The notes beneath the pieces are model-generated. The model was not told where the DNA came from. It did no database searches and saw only the letters and a program-made list of their open reading frames with translations. A stretch of DNA of 41,726 bases from Echinococcus granulosus (lineage: Eukaryota > Platyhelminthes > Cestoda > Cyclophyllidea > Taeniidae), in contig NW_020170392.1 of assembly GCF_000524195.1 (NCBI RefSeq), positions 904,540-946,265 of the forward strand. The letters run 5' to 3'. This document shows positions 23,001 to 34,700 of this stretch, piece by piece; positions within the stretch are counted from its first letter, which is position 1; each line of letters begins with the position of its first letter. The position numbers and the translations under genes were made by a program.

Positions 23001-26000
23001 ACGTGAAATTAATCAATAGGAAAGTGTCTTTGCAGTTCATAGCCAAATTGGTTAGTTTGTCTGGAGAAATGGTTAAATTAAAACATAAGTGGGTCATCGG
23101 GAGAAGGGGGGGGGGAGAAAATTTTAGCATAGAGCATACGCAAAAAAGTTGTGTAATGACGAAAAAGTGTATCATTGTCCAAAACACCAACTCTGAGAGT
23201 GGCTACCTCCGGCACTTTTTTTTAAACATTCTTGGTATCTTAAGGGTGCATCACCGTTTTTTTAAGCGAATGACTCAGTTTATGACCATTTTTCGGGGTT
23301 ACGAAAAAAACTCCGATCACCCGGAAACGCATAGTGTTAGAGTTCAGAATTATTTTTCTTCATGGAATCGATCAAATCATTAAAATATGAGGTGACAAGG
23401 TTGCAAAACTGTTTCCTTGATAGCATTTTCGGTTGCGTATTGCCCTATGCCTACCAAGCGGCCACCAAATCTTTGCGCTAGGAATCAGCCAGACCTCATG
23501 TGTTAACTCTTGTTTCAGGAGAAGTTCCAATCCACAAAAGGCGCCCTGGTGCATAGTGGAGGCGTTGTGAGCCCAGAGCGTGCGTAGATGCCACAAATGG
23601 ATCCACATGGGGCTCGCCGACGACAGCTGTTGCTCCTTCTGCCCGCTTGTGGCGCCTTTGCTCGGTGAGTCAGGTCTATCCATTTCAGACATGTGTTATA
23701 AAATAACTAGTGGGACGATAATACTTACTACATCAGCTGTGGTTCAAAAGAACACTTTATATTCCCCTGCTTTACTTAGAAAACTCAATCCGTTGCAGAT
23801 ATTTCGCGTTTGGAAGTCATTCACATCAATGTGCTTTTCAAGTGACCCAAAGTATCGCATTAGATCATCGAAAAAGTTAAGCTTTGTTGTTAAATGATGC
23901 CTAATTTAAGACTGCTGTTCCCGCCTCGTACCACCATTGGTAGTGGTTAGAGTTTATTATTACCCACATTTGTCTCAGCTCATGTCTCTCAAATGGCTTA
24001 TTTATGTTTAAAATTTACTTCTTCTCTCAGAGAGACACTTCAAACCACCGTATGGGCGTTCACTACCCACACCCTTGCTAACCAAACGCTTTGTGAATAT
24101 TTTGAGTTGTTTGCATTACTGCGTTGATTTCACCATAGAAGTCACATTCAGAAGGAATACGATTCGTGGTTAACCTACACGTGGTTTTATTAAAGTATTT
24201 TATGAAATGTTAAATGCAAGATATACATAAATAAAGACATGTGGCGGATGAAATGACAATGACCAAGTACCCTTACAAGGAAAGTCTGAAGGACGGTCAG
24301 AGGTGGACGACAGTTTTCGACTCTTGAACCTAAGCACGAATTACCGGAATATGAAAAGGACTGGTCTCATCTTAAACAATGAACAGAAGTTGTGTCTAGA
24401 TGCTCGAGAAGGGCAGAATGCACTTTAAAATGTATGCTAGGGTTCCATTCAAGCCTCCTGCTCCCGCCCCACCTAACATAAGCGCAGGAAAGGAGCGGTT
24501 CATTTTGCACGGGAGGTGGGGGTCCTGACCCCTTAAAATACAATGTACACACAAGCAAACGTTAACAACCTCTCCCAGCCCATTTCATGATTTTGTGAAA
24601 TCTTTTTGTACTAGAGAGCGGATCAAAAGTTGCGTAGACCCCCAATGCTTAAAGGAGGAAAAGGTAGATGTAATAAAACACCTAGTGAGTTATTAGGCAC
24701 TGACAGCAGATTAGTAGGACACATAAATACAAGTACAAATTACACAACAATGTGGCCCATTAGCTATAACTTGCCCACAATATGGGTGAATAGGCAAAAA
24801 TGTGCACATAAAGTCCACCCACCGAACAGGATCTAGCAGATTCTTACTGAGAAATAATAAATGACTCGATGAACAGCACGATTATGAATTCATACCATCC
24901 TCTAGTAAACCACTACCTATTTCATTTTTAACCTTCGAAAACTCATTTAAAACTCCAGGAAAACATCTATTTTTTTATCCTGTGATCAAAATGACCGGAA
25001 AAGTGGAGCAATGTTTGGCTTGGAATTTGATATGACTTCCACCAACACCAGTAAACCACTGTGGTATCAATAATCGTTTTTATTGGAGAGAAGACATTGG
25101 AGTTTAAGAAAGGGAATGTTTTTTATTTCCTATGTGGGAAGGTATTTTTTTCCTTCCCGTTGCGCTAAATTGGAAGGGGTAATAAGTAGACAGCTTTGCC
25201 TTTATGTAATTCAACTAAATCAATCTTGACACTTTTTAGGGCCTGGGGTTTGAAGAAAGTATGCAGAAAAGGATTTCCAGTGAATTATCTTGAAGAGGTC
25301 TAAAAAGTGTGATAAATAAGAGTTAAACACTGTCTGTCTACTGTCTCAAACAGACTCAAACACGGCTACATCCACAAAAGTGGTAATACTAAATGACACC
25401 AAGCGATGGGTAGATTTTACTAGTGAGCTTTCTGGAGCACAAAATAGCCAGCGCAGACTTCAAAGACCCACAGAAAATTCGTATGCCTAAAAACAAGCCT
25501 ACACATAGGAGGCACATTAGTCTAAACCGGTTAAAACACAAAAAAAACACCATAGTTGCTCTACGAATAATAGATTTTCTATGCTCACTCACCCACCCCC
25601 CTGAAAATCGAGAGGCGGTTCAACTAGACAACAACCAGATAGTGTTTTGTGAATCTGTGAAATCTTTTTGTTTAATCCTACCTTGTGGAATTCGAATTAT
25701 GGTTAAGGGAATTGCACGTGTGACTCGCTTTTACGCGTTCGAACAAATCTATGTTAAGTGGAAACGTCTGAATGGTCCCGAAGACTGGATCTCTTGTCTG
25801 GGTAAGGTAGTCCAACTACCATAGCATTTAAAAGGAGAGGTTTCCAGGCTGATCAATGTGGACGGTCAAGCAAGGGAATTCATTGAAGGGCTCCAAATGA
25901 ATGCTTTCCAACAATAAGAAATAGCTCGATATGGCACTGAATGGAGCAAATGAGACAGGCACTGTTGCATAACATCGCAGAAATGTAACTAACTAGAGTC

Positions 26001-27632
26001 GAACTTATGTTACACAGTAAAAAAATTATTATTTAAAATGTCAACTAAACCCCTAGGGGTAGAACAATTGCTGGTTTCTTGCAATCTTATCGGTTAATTT
26101 CAAGTCAATCAATTCATTTCCTCAAGTTAATCGAACCAATTTAACCAATCGACGGAGTTATTTTTTATAAAAGTCTACAACAGAACAAAAGAGAGACAAA
26201 AAACGTGCCTGCACTAAGTCACCATATTTCACAAGCGTTTTGGTCGTGGCGCTTCAGTACAAAGCTGATGAGAGCAAGTTCTTATCAGGCAAACTGTATA
26301 CTAATATGTTGGGTGCATTCATCACAACCGTCACCATCACCTTCTCTTTACTTCGCCCTATTTAAAGCCTGTTATAAAGCCAAAAAACGGGTTTCAGCGA
26401 ATACTAATCAGCCATTTTTAAGCCAATTTAAAATCTCTTCCCATTTCGTTATCTTCATCTCTTTACCGCTGTCCTTCAGAATTCTGTGACAGTTTTGAAG
26501 TCCTCTCTGTCATGCGTAAAGTGTCACGCCAAAATTAAATTTGACAACGAATGCATTTCCGAGGTGTATGTGAGAAGGCATTAAATGCCTACATAGGCCT
26601 TAAGCGCACACATAAGGAAAAAGGATTCAACAGGCCACTGAAAGCCTCAAATATGCTAATAATTGCCTTCGAACTCCACACATGCGTATTACTAATGAGG
26701 AAGTAATTTTATAAAGACTTAGGACAATAAAAAGGCTGCTGTACCCAACAAGCTTCCAGACGATGCGTGTATGAGCTACCTCCATGCTATCCCTATTCTA
26801 CCAGTCCCTTCTATGCGATGCATAGCGTCTTCAGGGGTATCTCGGATGCCACGTTGGTTAGTGAATTCCGCCCCGATTTCACAGGCTGGATAGATTTAGG
26901 TGCTGTGAAAGAGGGCATTCACCGCGGATGGCTAAAATCCGCAGAAACGGAAAGGAAAAACTATCAAAACCACGGTAAAATAAGCCACCCTTTGAAATAG
27001 CCAATTCTGCATAATAAACAGATTTGGCCGAGCTTAAAAGGAGCTCCTCAACGGCATTTACGTGAAAAGATTAGACTGCAAGATACCTCAGTCAGGCGTA
27101 ATAAATTTGAGAGGAACTAATACAAGGCATGAGCACTTTGTATTGCATATTCTATTTCACGGTTTTGCTTTTGGGCAAGTGATCCGGTGACAGACGATTA
27201 ACATACGAAACTCGCTCGCTGAAGAATATCATCTAGCCTTTAGCAACATGACAAATAAAGCTACGGTAAAGCTCGAGACAAAAAGCATCGAAATATAAAA
27301 AATGCGTCATTATCATCAAATAAATGGAAAAGCACTGTACAATCTCCTTTCTTTACTTGCAGTTAAGTCCACCTCACAAGATTACTAGTTTGATGGCTGA
27401 TCACAAGGAAGGCCAAGCACGAGGAATAAAAAAGAGAGCCGAATAATGTTTGCATTGTAGAGGTGACCATGTGGTTTGTTTTTCACTTCCACCGTGCTGA
27501 TGACAGGAAGACCTGCTACTAGTCCCCTAAGTCTTCTGTACGCTTATAATTGACCTCCCTAAGTGTAACTCGAATTCTACACGTTTATTGCTCATTGTAG
27601 GAAAGGGAATTGAAGAGACTTGATATACCTAC
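20018..27632 (-). other. Long intron of the abLIM-like gene (7.6 kb)
   Basis: A phase-1 intron. It includes a possible retrotransposon relic near 23500-23670 and a run of nine G at about 23107, with several unassigned ORFs on the + strand (22523-22891, 22967-23383, 25423-25824). None of these shows a recognisable domain. No RNA gene was seen. Confidence 0.65.
23500..23670 (+). mobile_element. Possible non-LTR retrotransposon relic
   Basis: One + frame reads Ala-Leu-stop-Ala-Gln-Ser-Val-Arg-Arg, then CHKWIHMGLADDSCCSFC. The pattern His-x-x-x-x-x-Gly-Leu-Ala-Asp-Asp followed by Cys-x-x-Cys is reminiscent of the C-terminal region of LINE polyproteins after the reverse transcriptase/RNase H. A stop codon interrupts the frame, so if this reading is right the element is dead. 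No reverse-transcriptase motif was found nearby, and the opposite strand is also open here for 106 codons (23372-23692), so the call is tentative. Confidence 0.22.
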
Positions 27633-27810
27633 CCTGAGGTATGTGGAAATGCTGCAAATGGGAGATGCTGTTGGAGGTGGCGGGTGTGTGGAGGGCGTTG
27701 CGGCGATACATGTCTGTGAGGCGTCGACTCGGCTGCTCTGCGATGCTCGCGTAGGAGAGGTTGTAGAATCGCCCGTACTCTGATAGTGGATGGCGACCGG
27801 ATCCGTGCAA
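27633..27810 (-). CDS. ABLIM: abLIM-like protein, linker exon ending HFHIPQ
   Basis: A 178-nt exon, phase 0 at its start and phase 1 at its end. It reads LHGSGRHPLSEYGRFYNLSY, then Ala-Ser-Ile-Ala-Glu-Gln-Pro-Ser-Arg-Arg-Leu-Thr-Asp-Met-Tyr, and RNALHTPATSNSISHLQHFH plus Ile-Pro-Gln. The Y-T-P-x-T-x-S-x-S...Q-H-F-H-x-P motif is characteristic of abLIM proteins. The donor is CAGG|GTAGGT. The acceptor ACACTAG|TTG supplies the stop-looking TAG just upstream. An alternative acceptor at 27779/27780 (CTATCAG|AG) would give phase 1 and not fit the upstream exon. Confidence 0.9.
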
Positions 27811-29169
27811 CTAGTGTGATGAAAATGCATCAGGAGTGGTGTTAAATAAAACATATTGTTCTTATTTGATCAAAGTGGCAACATGCTTTCTTCCGGTTAG
27901 AGAACGCAGCAGATAAATCAAGCCCCGATGGATTCGTAATGCAAGTTGGTTTTGTTACTCCAAATCTTTATATCAAGACAAATAAGTATGCTTAGCATCA
28001 ACTTCTAACTTTACAATCAAACGAGGAAATAAGACTCAAAGATATAAGCAAAAGCGCGAAGACCATCATAACATTCTTTACGAGTTCCTTCCGGGGATGT
28101 AAAACAAAAAATAAAGTCGCTGTTCTGACGGAAAGGTGACTGAAAACTGCGTAACGAGTGAAGGATGAATAAAATACGCTTCTACAGACGCGAACTGCCA
28201 CAATGTTTGAAGTGCATTGGGAAACTGCGGCACATTCCCTTCCAGTTAGCGAACTTATCATAGATGCACCAAGCAATGGTACTGCTTTGACATTCTGTAG
28301 ATTTTGTTCAACAACGCAAGATATTGCCAAACAGGTTACAATATTAAGGGGCTGTTTTTAATGAAGTGTAAAATCTAGTTTTATTTCGAGATGCAACATT
28401 TTTCAAGTCCTTCCGAAAGCGTTAACTTCGGTTTCAAAGACAGCAACCTTCCCAATTCTAACCACTCCCAGATTGCAATATCGCGGTGCGTAATCGTGTT
28501 TAATAAGAATTTAGTGTCTTCACTCAGATATCTTCAATCTCTCTCCATTCAGGCCCATTATTTCTTCCTCTCAACGACGATAAAATTATCCACGGACTCT
28601 CAGGGGTAACTCAAGCTCCACATGAGCCGAGGAGATACCTTTTCGGAGTTATAACAACTTTGTCGCAAAATTTCATGTGGCTTTCTCTTAGTCACAATTA
28701 CAGCTTAACTGCTACAAATGCGTGTCAATCACAGTCATTAAAAAAAATTTACTGGGACAGCAAGTCTTATTGTGAGCTAAATAACGCAGGTAACCTTAGC
28801 GGGGCGAAGAATAAAAATTTTATGGTTATTCCCATCTTGGGGAAGATTTGTTTGACCGGAAAAATACAATCCCGGTAATTACCATTTAGTAAAATTTGAT
28901 ATTTATCGAATGGAAGTACATTGGCAATTGCATTTTACGATGAATCAGCACAAAAAGTGAACAGTCAAGTAGGATCTTGACAGATCTTGGCACCTGCTAC
29001 AACTTTTTATTATTTATAAGAGAAACCTTGGCTAGGCTTCCAAGTCACTGTTCTTTGGCGTATCGCTTAGTGAAAACAAGTCAATTTAATGGCAGATCAA
29101 GTAAAAAGCGTCAAACTTAATAAAAAGAACTCTTTTTCAACAAGACAACGCAAAAACAGTAAAACCTAC
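27811..29169 (-). other. Intron of the abLIM-like gene (1.4 kb)
   Basis: A phase-0 intron with donor TCT|GTAGGT and acceptor CACACTAG on the minus strand. Contains only short ORFs without motifs. Confidence 0.75.
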
Positions 29170-29277
29170 AGACTGGGAGTGCTGAGGACTGAATGTGCCA
29201 GAAGTTGGTACCGAAGTGTGATTAAGATGACCTTGAAATGACCCTACAGGTAGGGTTGCGCTCGCCTTTTGCTGCTG
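29170..29277 (-). CDS. ABLIM: abLIM-like protein, Gln/Ser/Thr-rich linker exon
   Basis: A 108-nt exon, phase 0 at both ends. It reads QQQKASATLPVGSFQGHLNH, then Thr-Ser-Val-Pro-Thr-Ser-Gly-Thr-Phe-Ser-Pro-Gln-His-Ser-Gln-Ser. The acceptor follows an excellent pyrimidine tract (TTTCTTTTTCCTTCTTACAG) and the donor is TCT|GTAGGT. It has no start codon and is too short to show up as an ORF. No domain is recognisable; it was assigned to the abLIM gene by strand, phase with 27633-27810 and composition. The CAG repeat at the acceptor (CAGCAGCAG) allows 3-nt alternative splicing that would drop one Gln. Confidence 0.8.
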
Positions 29278-31204
29278 CTGTAAGAAGGAAAAAGAAACGC
29301 GTTAAATCATGCACTTGGTCCTCAAATAAATAAGGAAATGGGTCGTTAAAGTAAACGACGCCTCAGCAGACTTTTGTTGTCGTACAAAGTGCCAAGAAAA
29401 GATAGTTTTATTTTGTCTCCCTCAAAGCAAACATAGTGGGGGATAAAACACTACTCGACTTTATTTGCACTCGACTGGGCAAATAAATCAAGAGCACATT
29501 CTCAACATTAAAAAAGGAGCAAGAGAGGCGCCATTCTTAAAAAAGCGTTCTCAAAACAGCAAATGAGGCAACCAAAAATTATTCAAACTGTTAATCAAAA
29601 TGCTCTCCCAAAGGCGCTTTCCTTCGTTTACAATTTTTGGCACAAGAATGCCATTTCAAAGAAGGTGCCATTTTGAGACTAAACGCAGAGGCTAACAGGG
29701 AAATGGCATATGGGGGAAGGAATTTGCGAATTCCGACTTGACATACCAAAATTCCCACCTTGTGCCTAACCAAAGCGCAAGGCAGGCCTACAATCCTCCC
29801 ACTTCCAGTTAACATGGAAAGTATGCGTATGGTTTTGATGAAAAAGAAGGAAAGTTGTCGAAAAAATTAACTAACGGCCAGGCAACAATGGGCAAATACC
29901 ATTGCGTGACTTCAATTATTACTACGCAGGGGTAGAATTTCCTTGCCCGACCCATATCGCCATGGATATCATAACGGATCCAAGCGGAAGAATGAGCTAA
30001 ATATTTTAAAACCACTCCACACTTAGCAAGTATGATCGCCAATTGTAGTGATTGGAGTGATTAATTAACGAGCCAAAAGTACGAGAATGACATTTCAAAT
30101 GTCCAGTGGGACGAATCAAATGTAATAAACTTTTAGGGGAAAGGGCGTCCTTAACTTCCAAACAAAGGCATACGACAACTTCTGGGCTGAGTGGGAACAT
30201 ACATCGCATAAAAACCCGATGAAATTATTCAGACAGGCTGTTTGTACACACCATCAAGTGGTGACTTGGTTGGTTAAGTCGTCTTTTTGTTTTATATTCA
30301 GCCTCAAAACGGAAGCTTTAGTACTTCTGCTACCGGTGTCACATACATTTGACATGTGTTCTTCATGGGGTTTTAGTTAGTTCATTGACTTTAGAACAAT
30401 AAAATAGGCGTAGAATATTCCTTGCATGCGGATGATTACACATGAAGTGGGAGTTCGGAAAAGCGAGTATTTATGTAATATTGGAATGGTAAAAAACTTG
30501 GGATGAAGTTGTCGGTTTTCGATGAAACAGACCCTGGCGGCGAGCATGTTTAAAATGGCTTGGGCATTTCAAAGGCAAATGAAACCAAGCTGTCGCGTAA
30601 GGGACAAAGTATTAACAGAAATCTAGTGTGTATTCTACGGGAAATTGTCAATCATGGGAGCTGCAACACATTTCACCAAACATAGAACATAGTTGGAATA
30701 AGGCAACAAACGTTGTTTCATTGCCAATCTTAAAAAAACGTTTGAAGCAACCTTGTCAAGTTTCCAAAATAAGGATGAGAAGATCATATTTAAACTAAAA
30801 AAGTAGATCACCCACACATATACACACATGCAAAAAATATCTCTGCATTGAGAGCAAAAATTACCGAAGAATCGTCAGTTTATTTCAAAATTATGAAGAG
30901 TTTAAGCTACCTTGATTACCACGAATAAACACGGAATTCACAATGTAGGGTAACTTTAAAGTCAAAGATCTGGCAACCTGGTTGGGATAGCGTACTGCCT
31001 AAGCAACAAAACTTAACACATCACGGTACTGATGGAACAACCACATCACACCGATGACATTTGGGCAAATACAACACCTCGTCCATAACGAAGGCGAGGA
31101 GTTGAGCACATAGGAGTTAAACTTGCGCCGGAAGTAAAAGAAGTCAACCTTAAGGAAACTGGAACAATTATACGGGAATTCGTGGAACCACTGTAAAATT
31201 CTGG

Positions 31205-31790
31205 TCAAAGCAAGAAGTCTGCAGTCGAAAAAGAAAAGAACAAAACTCAACGAGTGGCTACTCTTCAAGACAAGCCACTAATCCTACACTTACACACATT
31301 TACGGCAGCGTCGAAATAGCGCCTGGAAAGCACCTTCGTCACAGAAGGATTCATCTGCGTAGCTAAACCATCTTATCCTGGGACAGACCGCTTCACTTTG
31401 CCATTAACGCTGAAACTTTTACAGCCTAAGTACCCTTTAAAGGACCAAGGCACCAATCTTCATTGAACCACACACACGAATTAAATTTAGCTTTTTCCTA
31501 AAAGTACAAATTTTCATGAAAGATTGTGTTCACCGTTCTCTTAGAAAGTTGTGACTATTGTGCAATTTCATCACACGCCAGGCTAATGCGACATGTCGGC
31601 CACCAGTTGTGGCAGGACAGAATTGGAGTTTGGCCCTGGGTGTAGCCTTCCCAGGATGGGGTGCCTTTTGTTAGTAGACCTGTAGAATGAAAGTCCAGAT
31701 TTTACTAAAATACCTCCCACGAGTCAACGGCCTTGTTTTACAGTGCTTTCAGCAAAATAATGAGGTTCAAAAATTGTTAACCCTTGCAGC
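31205..31790 (-). repeat. Dispersed repeat, copy B (inverted relative to 7500-8060)
   Basis: This is the partner of the repeat at 7500-8060, in the opposite orientation. Collinear shared words, read on the + strand here, include GCTTCACTTTGCCAT (about 31390), TGTGTTCACCGTTC (about 31525), TAATGCGACATGT (about 31583) and TCGGCCACCAGT (about 31597). This copy lacks the four bases (GTGT) found between the last two words in copy A. No intact ORF spans the shared region in both copies. It lies in another intron of the same gene. Boundaries are approximate. Confidence 0.75.
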
Positions 31791-34700
31791 TGTTGACAGT
31801 GTAACCCAGATTTAGATGTATCACTTCACAATGTTTTATCAAATTAAAATTGCCAAATGCAAAGGTCTATGTGCCTAGAAAAGGATGGAAGGCCACTAAC
31901 AGCGGGTGAAATTGAGGTGCCAAGCGTGAATGCCACAATTCAATGAGCGTTGACCGGCGCTAAATTTACGTCAACATCTAGTTGTCATTTGTGCATGCGC
32001 ATTAACGATGGCCAATTTATGAAAAAAAGCAAGCAAAGCAGGATGGATCACAACAAAACGAAGTGGGAAACGTGCTCATCAGTACTACTGGCTAGGTGTA
32101 CGATGCAGGTGAAAGTATTTGCATGCGCAAAGAGCCACGCCTCATCATAGTCAATATCATTGGGATACTCTGTGATGTATTAATTTAGCACGATAAAAGG
32201 TGGTAATCAGTCCTTCATAATACCTTAAAGTCGAAGCGAATTGGGTAGCTAAATAGGAATCTTCAACATCAAAATTGGTATGAGCGAAAGCCGCGTTTTG
32301 CAGCCCATTAGGTTGAATTTAAACTTGAACCTCTTCCTCCTTACGATGTGACTGGGCCAAACACTTGTGATAAACCATGGGATAAGTTGAAAAAACGGTT
32401 TCCTTTTAACTCCTTTTAGGGGCAGTGACGTGGTAAGCGTGAGAGAAACGGTTATAGCAAAAAAATGAAACCAGTTATTGGCGTTTCACCACAAAAAACG
32501 GCTTGACCTTTAGGCAGGGTTCACATCAGGCAAAGGTGAGTAACCGTCCTACGACAAACAGCGCTCGTCCTCCCCCCCCCCGTGGACGAGAGGTAGAGGG
32601 AGGAGGGAAGGGGGAGAGTGGGGTGTTAGACGGAGAGGTGGACAGTTCCAATTGCGTGACAGATGAGTCCAATCGCAGACACACGGTACGTGAAGTGACT
32701 CACTCAATCACGAACCTTACCCCCTGCGCTCATCACCATATTCTCATTCCTGCTATCACACCTTGTCGTGTCAACAGCTCCAAAAGCAGACTTCTCCTGT
32801 TCACTTGGTATGAAAGGGTCAAAAAGCGGACGGATTGGACATGCATTTCTTTTTGGAGTAATACATTGCCGGCATAGATTTTTTAAACTGCAGAACATAG
32901 CTTCACGGTGCCCACAACAGAAGCCAACCTAAATGTTAGTTCGAAAGGTGAAAACAAGGCGATCTAATTACTCACCAAAAGCACATCTCTCCTAGGGAAT
33001 TCCTCTTTATTTTGAGTTGAGTTTCACATTTGAGAATTTCTTCCGCCTTCAACTTCATCTTACATCATGCACTGCGCAGAAACCTAAATCTACATAGTCC
33101 AGTCCAACCATCGACTTTCAGCTAAACACATCGGATTTAGATAAGAAAGCTGAGAGACTGGATTTTTCTCTCCTCTTGTAGTAGTGCGCGTTATCATCCA
33201 CTCCGCGACCTTCGAGACTCGCTTCCACGACAACCATGACACTAGTCGACCCAAATATTAGCTAAAAAGTGGGGCATATCATGTTGCGCTAAATGACAAT
33301 TAAGAATGAAACATGCGAAATGCAGTTAAAGGAGGCAGACAATACAATTGGAAACGGATTCATAATATCAACGTAAAACGATAAGAGCCTGTAAAAATAA
33401 CACACTTTCACATAAATGTCTTAAAAGATAGTGTACACAGCCCTCCAATCCGAAATTGTTCGCCATTTTAGCTCGCCAAAAATCGTGTCACCCCACCCCA
33501 CAAGAATTTCCTATGATTTAGAGTGGTACTTTTCCTTATTCATATTCCCTTGAACACTTTGTATGTTTAATAAATTCAAGTCTAGGTAGTCTAATTGCCA
33601 AAAGCCAGAAAAAAAAGGAGACGTTGACTTTCAACTCAACAGCTTTACACGCTACTGCGGTCAAAACTCGAAGAAATGGCTTAAAAGGGGGAGAGATTGG
33701 AGTACCAGTCCTTGGAGCCTTTCTGACGTCGATCGACCTAGAGGATATGCTGAGGAACGGGAAAAACTACACTAGTGCTGAATCACATTTAAAAACGGCA
33801 AGCCCAAGAGTCCTGGCTAAAAAGCAATAGCTAAAAGCCCTCCGAAACGGCAGGTTGGTCACTCCGAAAATTACTAGAGTTTTTACCACTTTGAAACTTT
33901 TTCTTGCTTCCCGGGATCATATATGGTTGTAGGGTTAGATTATCACCATGAAGCAAAAAATAGAATGTGACCCAGGAAATCACTAGGTAAGCACATGCTG
34001 TTTTCAGAAACGGAAGCAGATTCCGAAACGGGAATTGCCGAAGTAATTTGCACTGAAGGAAAATTTTGAACGCAGCGGTTTACGTGGAGCATCCATTCCA
34101 GCTCCGCTAGAATCAAAAATGATCCTTCCAGCAGATCGATCCCTCCCCTTAAATTCGGTCTACACTAGGAGAGGAAGTTGCAGATTCTGTCCTTTTCTCG
34201 GTACAAAGGGTTGCCAAATGAATGCTTCTTTTGAGTAAACAAAGCGATAGACAATGTGTGTGGCCCTCAACTTTTCAACAAGCAAACAATCCAGTTTGAG
34301 TATTTCCTTAATTTGTACTATACGGAGCAAATTGAAGGAGGGCTGAAAATTCAGAGGAAATGTTCAGGAAGAGGAAGTTCACCGGCCAACTCACGGTGAT
34401 GTCAAGACAGAAATACCATACCGCCTGGATTTGGCGAGAAAAAATTACAAAAATAAAGTGTTTTTTCCAATACGCTTAAGGTTGGTTGGTTTTTGTTAAA
34501 TAGAAAGAAAAACAGCGTACACAGAAAACAAGACCTTCATTCACAACTGTGCGCTAAAACTACAAAGGCAAGCTTAAAAAAGTGTAATCCAAAGAATGAA
34601 TGATTAGGGAACTGATGAATTTCATCTGATCTACCCGCCTTCTCCACGTTGCCTTGTCATACCAAGCATCACTCAAGTACAACGCGTGCAAATATACCGA

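Noticed and set aside
27496..27525. Second hammerhead-like word CTGATGACAGGAAGACCTG
   Set aside because: Stem II-like pairing exists, but no GAAA and no cleavage-site context follow.
32503..32660. + strand exon ending at GCAAAG|GTGAGT near 32535, or a minus exon behind the C/T tract at 32570-32640
   Set aside because: No compatible acceptor or open frame was found on either strand; the tract ends in a G run, not a normal acceptor.
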